Shown here: positions 63,304-64,000 of the stretch, in pieces | Layout of the letters: each line of letters starts with the position of its first letter | Position numbering within the stretch: the stretch's first letter is position 1 | Origin: Bradyrhizobium sp. CB3481 | GTDB lineage: Bacteria; Pseudomonadota; Alphaproteobacteria; Rhizobiales; Xanthobacteraceae | NCBI RefSeq assembly: GCF_029714305.1 | Contig: NZ_CP121647.1 | Location: 7,026,501-7,090,500, forward strand | Length of the DNA: 64,000 nucleotides | Reading direction: 5' to 3' | Made by a program: the position numbers and the translations under genes | Notes under the pieces: model-generated | Seen by the model: the letters and a program-made list of their open reading frames with translations, nothing else | Databases searched by the model: none | What the model was told of the DNA's origin: nothing

Positions 63304-63558
63304 CTAGTAAACGCCGCGTGGCCGAGGTGGTTTCCTGCCGCCAAGCGCGAAGTAGGGATTATTGTAGCACTGTGCCGGACGGCCCGATGCCGATGCCGCG
63401 CACTGCGCCAGCGACGTGAAGCTGCATTCGATACTGCCGCCGCCGATATCATAGGTTTGGATGCAAACCGGGTAATTTGGATCATAGGTCTGGGCGCGCA
63501 GCGGCGCGGCGGCCGATACGGCCGCGATCGTAAGAAATGTGCAAGCCAGTACACGCAT
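63304..63558 (-). CDS. DUF3551 family small exported protein
   Basis: An 84-residue protein with a signal peptide (MRVLACTFLTIAAVSAAAPL, cleaved near LRA-QT) and a mature part with four Cys in the DUF3551 pattern: YPVCIQTYDIGGGSIECSFT, LAQCAASASGRPAQCYNNPY. The family is abundant in Bradyrhizobium and relatives, where genomes hold many copies; function unknown. AAAAGGAGCC lies just ahead of the ATG. Single gene. Confidence 0.8.
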   Translation of the reverse strand: MRVLACTFLTIAAVSAAAPLRAQTYDPNYPVCIQTYDIGGGSIECSFTSLAQCAASASGRPAQCYNNPYFALGGRKPPRPRGVY

Positions 63559-63630
63559 GGGGGCTCCTTTTCAAAAGGAACTTACCACATTCGGCCGTTC
63601 GCTCGAATCCCGATTAGAGTCGCTGCCGTT

Positions 63631-64000
63631 CTATGACGGCACCAGCCTGTGCCTGAAGAACGCCAGGATCTCGTCGCGTGCTGCGATCGTCGGCTGGCCG
63701 GCCTCGTCGATCAGGTGCGCGGTGACGACACTGTGCGGCGTCGTCACGTGGCGGGCGAAGAACGGCGCAAGATCGGTATTCGCCGCGCTGTCCGGCAAAA
63801 CCCGGGCGACGAAGCGGTCGCCGAGCGCGTCTGCATAGGTTTTGAAGCGCTGCGCCATGCAGAACTTGTCGCCCTCGAAGCGATAGGCCATGACAGTCAG
63901 ATCGTCCCGCTCGAGCCGTTCGCGGACCGCACTGACTTCATCGGGTGCGATTTCGATCCCGGCCGAATCGTTCAGCGGCAGCGACGGCTGCGAGAGCACC
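63631..64000 (-). CDS. Dienelactone hydrolase-like alpha/beta hydrolase, C-terminal part (runs off the right edge)
   Basis: The visible 122 residues begin near VLSQPSLPLND and include LTVMAYRFEGDKFCMAQRFK, ALGDRFVARVLPD and VTTPHSVVTAHLID. This fits the C-terminal part of a dienelactone hydrolase-family protein, where the catalytic His would lie in the HSVVTAH segment. The N-terminal domain with the nucleophile is outside the window. A GTG at 63999 is in frame but is probably internal. Confidence 0.55.
   Translation of the reverse strand, partial: VLSQPSLPLNDSAGIEIAPDEVSAVRERLERDDLTVMAYRFEGDKFCMAQRFKTYADALGDRFVARVLPDSAANTDLAPFFARHVTTPHSVVTAHLIDEAGQPTIAARDEILAFFRHRLVPS

Overview
The window looks like chromosomal DNA of an alphaproteobacterium, most likely Bradyrhizobium or a close Nitrobacteraceae relative. 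The evidence is uniformly high GC with strong third-position GC bias, a DUF3551 protein, the YcjX/YcjF pair, many fatty-acid and aromatic-acid genes typical of that family, and several families of intergenic palindromic repeats (e.g. cgtcattgcgag...ctcgcaatgacg). No rRNA, tRNA, CRISPR array, phage or insertion sequence was recognised. Names come from motif and family recognition by eye; no database search was run.

Layout. 1-5630 (all minus): a signalling operon with two tandemly duplicated Tat-type NMT1/THI5-like binding proteins, a HAMP histidine kinase, a DivK-like receiver and a receiver-cyclase, followed by the 3' part of an AhpD-like peroxidase gene. 5985-11969: a LysR regulator diverging from an acyl-CoA dehydrogenase, a CaiB CoA-transferase, a mesaconyl-C4/itaconyl-CoA hydratase-like protein and a benzoylformate-decarboxylase-like enzyme. 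12-20 kb: small hypotheticals, a short-chain dehydrogenase, a hemolysin-III protein, YcjX-YcjF, and a GT39-like glycosyltransferase whose C-terminus is made of repeat DNA. 20054-21793: a membrane cyclase with a histidine-rich anchor and a 2Fe-2S domain. 22-34 kb: cold-shock protein, PutA, CaiB, a TetR/GST divergon, DUF4265, a heme-binding hydrolase-like protein, a coiled-coil membrane protein, and a cyclic-nucleotide-binding protein with an MBL hydrolase. 34-38.5 kb: a Baeyer-Villiger monooxygenase/esterase operon with a divergent AraC regulator. 38.8-44.2 kb: LemA-TPM-TPM, then an enoyl-CoA hydratase with two adjacent acyl-CoA dehydrogenases. 44.4-53.9 kb: orphan CoxL-like hydroxylase, HtrA and FtsH (divergent, stress proteostasis), DapA-like aldolase, M1 aminopeptidase. 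54.1-60.9 kb: an unusual cluster of an animal-type heme peroxidase with a small unknown protein, convergent with a YcaO-BTAD regulator operon, flanked by unknown small genes and an XRE regulator. 61.5-64 kb: phosphoglucomutase, DUF3551, and the end of a dienelactone-hydrolase-like gene.

Three loci stand out as possibly undescribed: the binding-protein/kinase/cyclase operon, the redox-cofactor cyclase, and the peroxidase/YcaO/BTAD cluster. Two cyclases and a stand-alone cyclic-nucleotide-binding protein together suggest cyclic-nucleotide signalling is a theme here. Mosaic palindromic repeats fill many gaps, and one module occurs nested inside two different repeat families.
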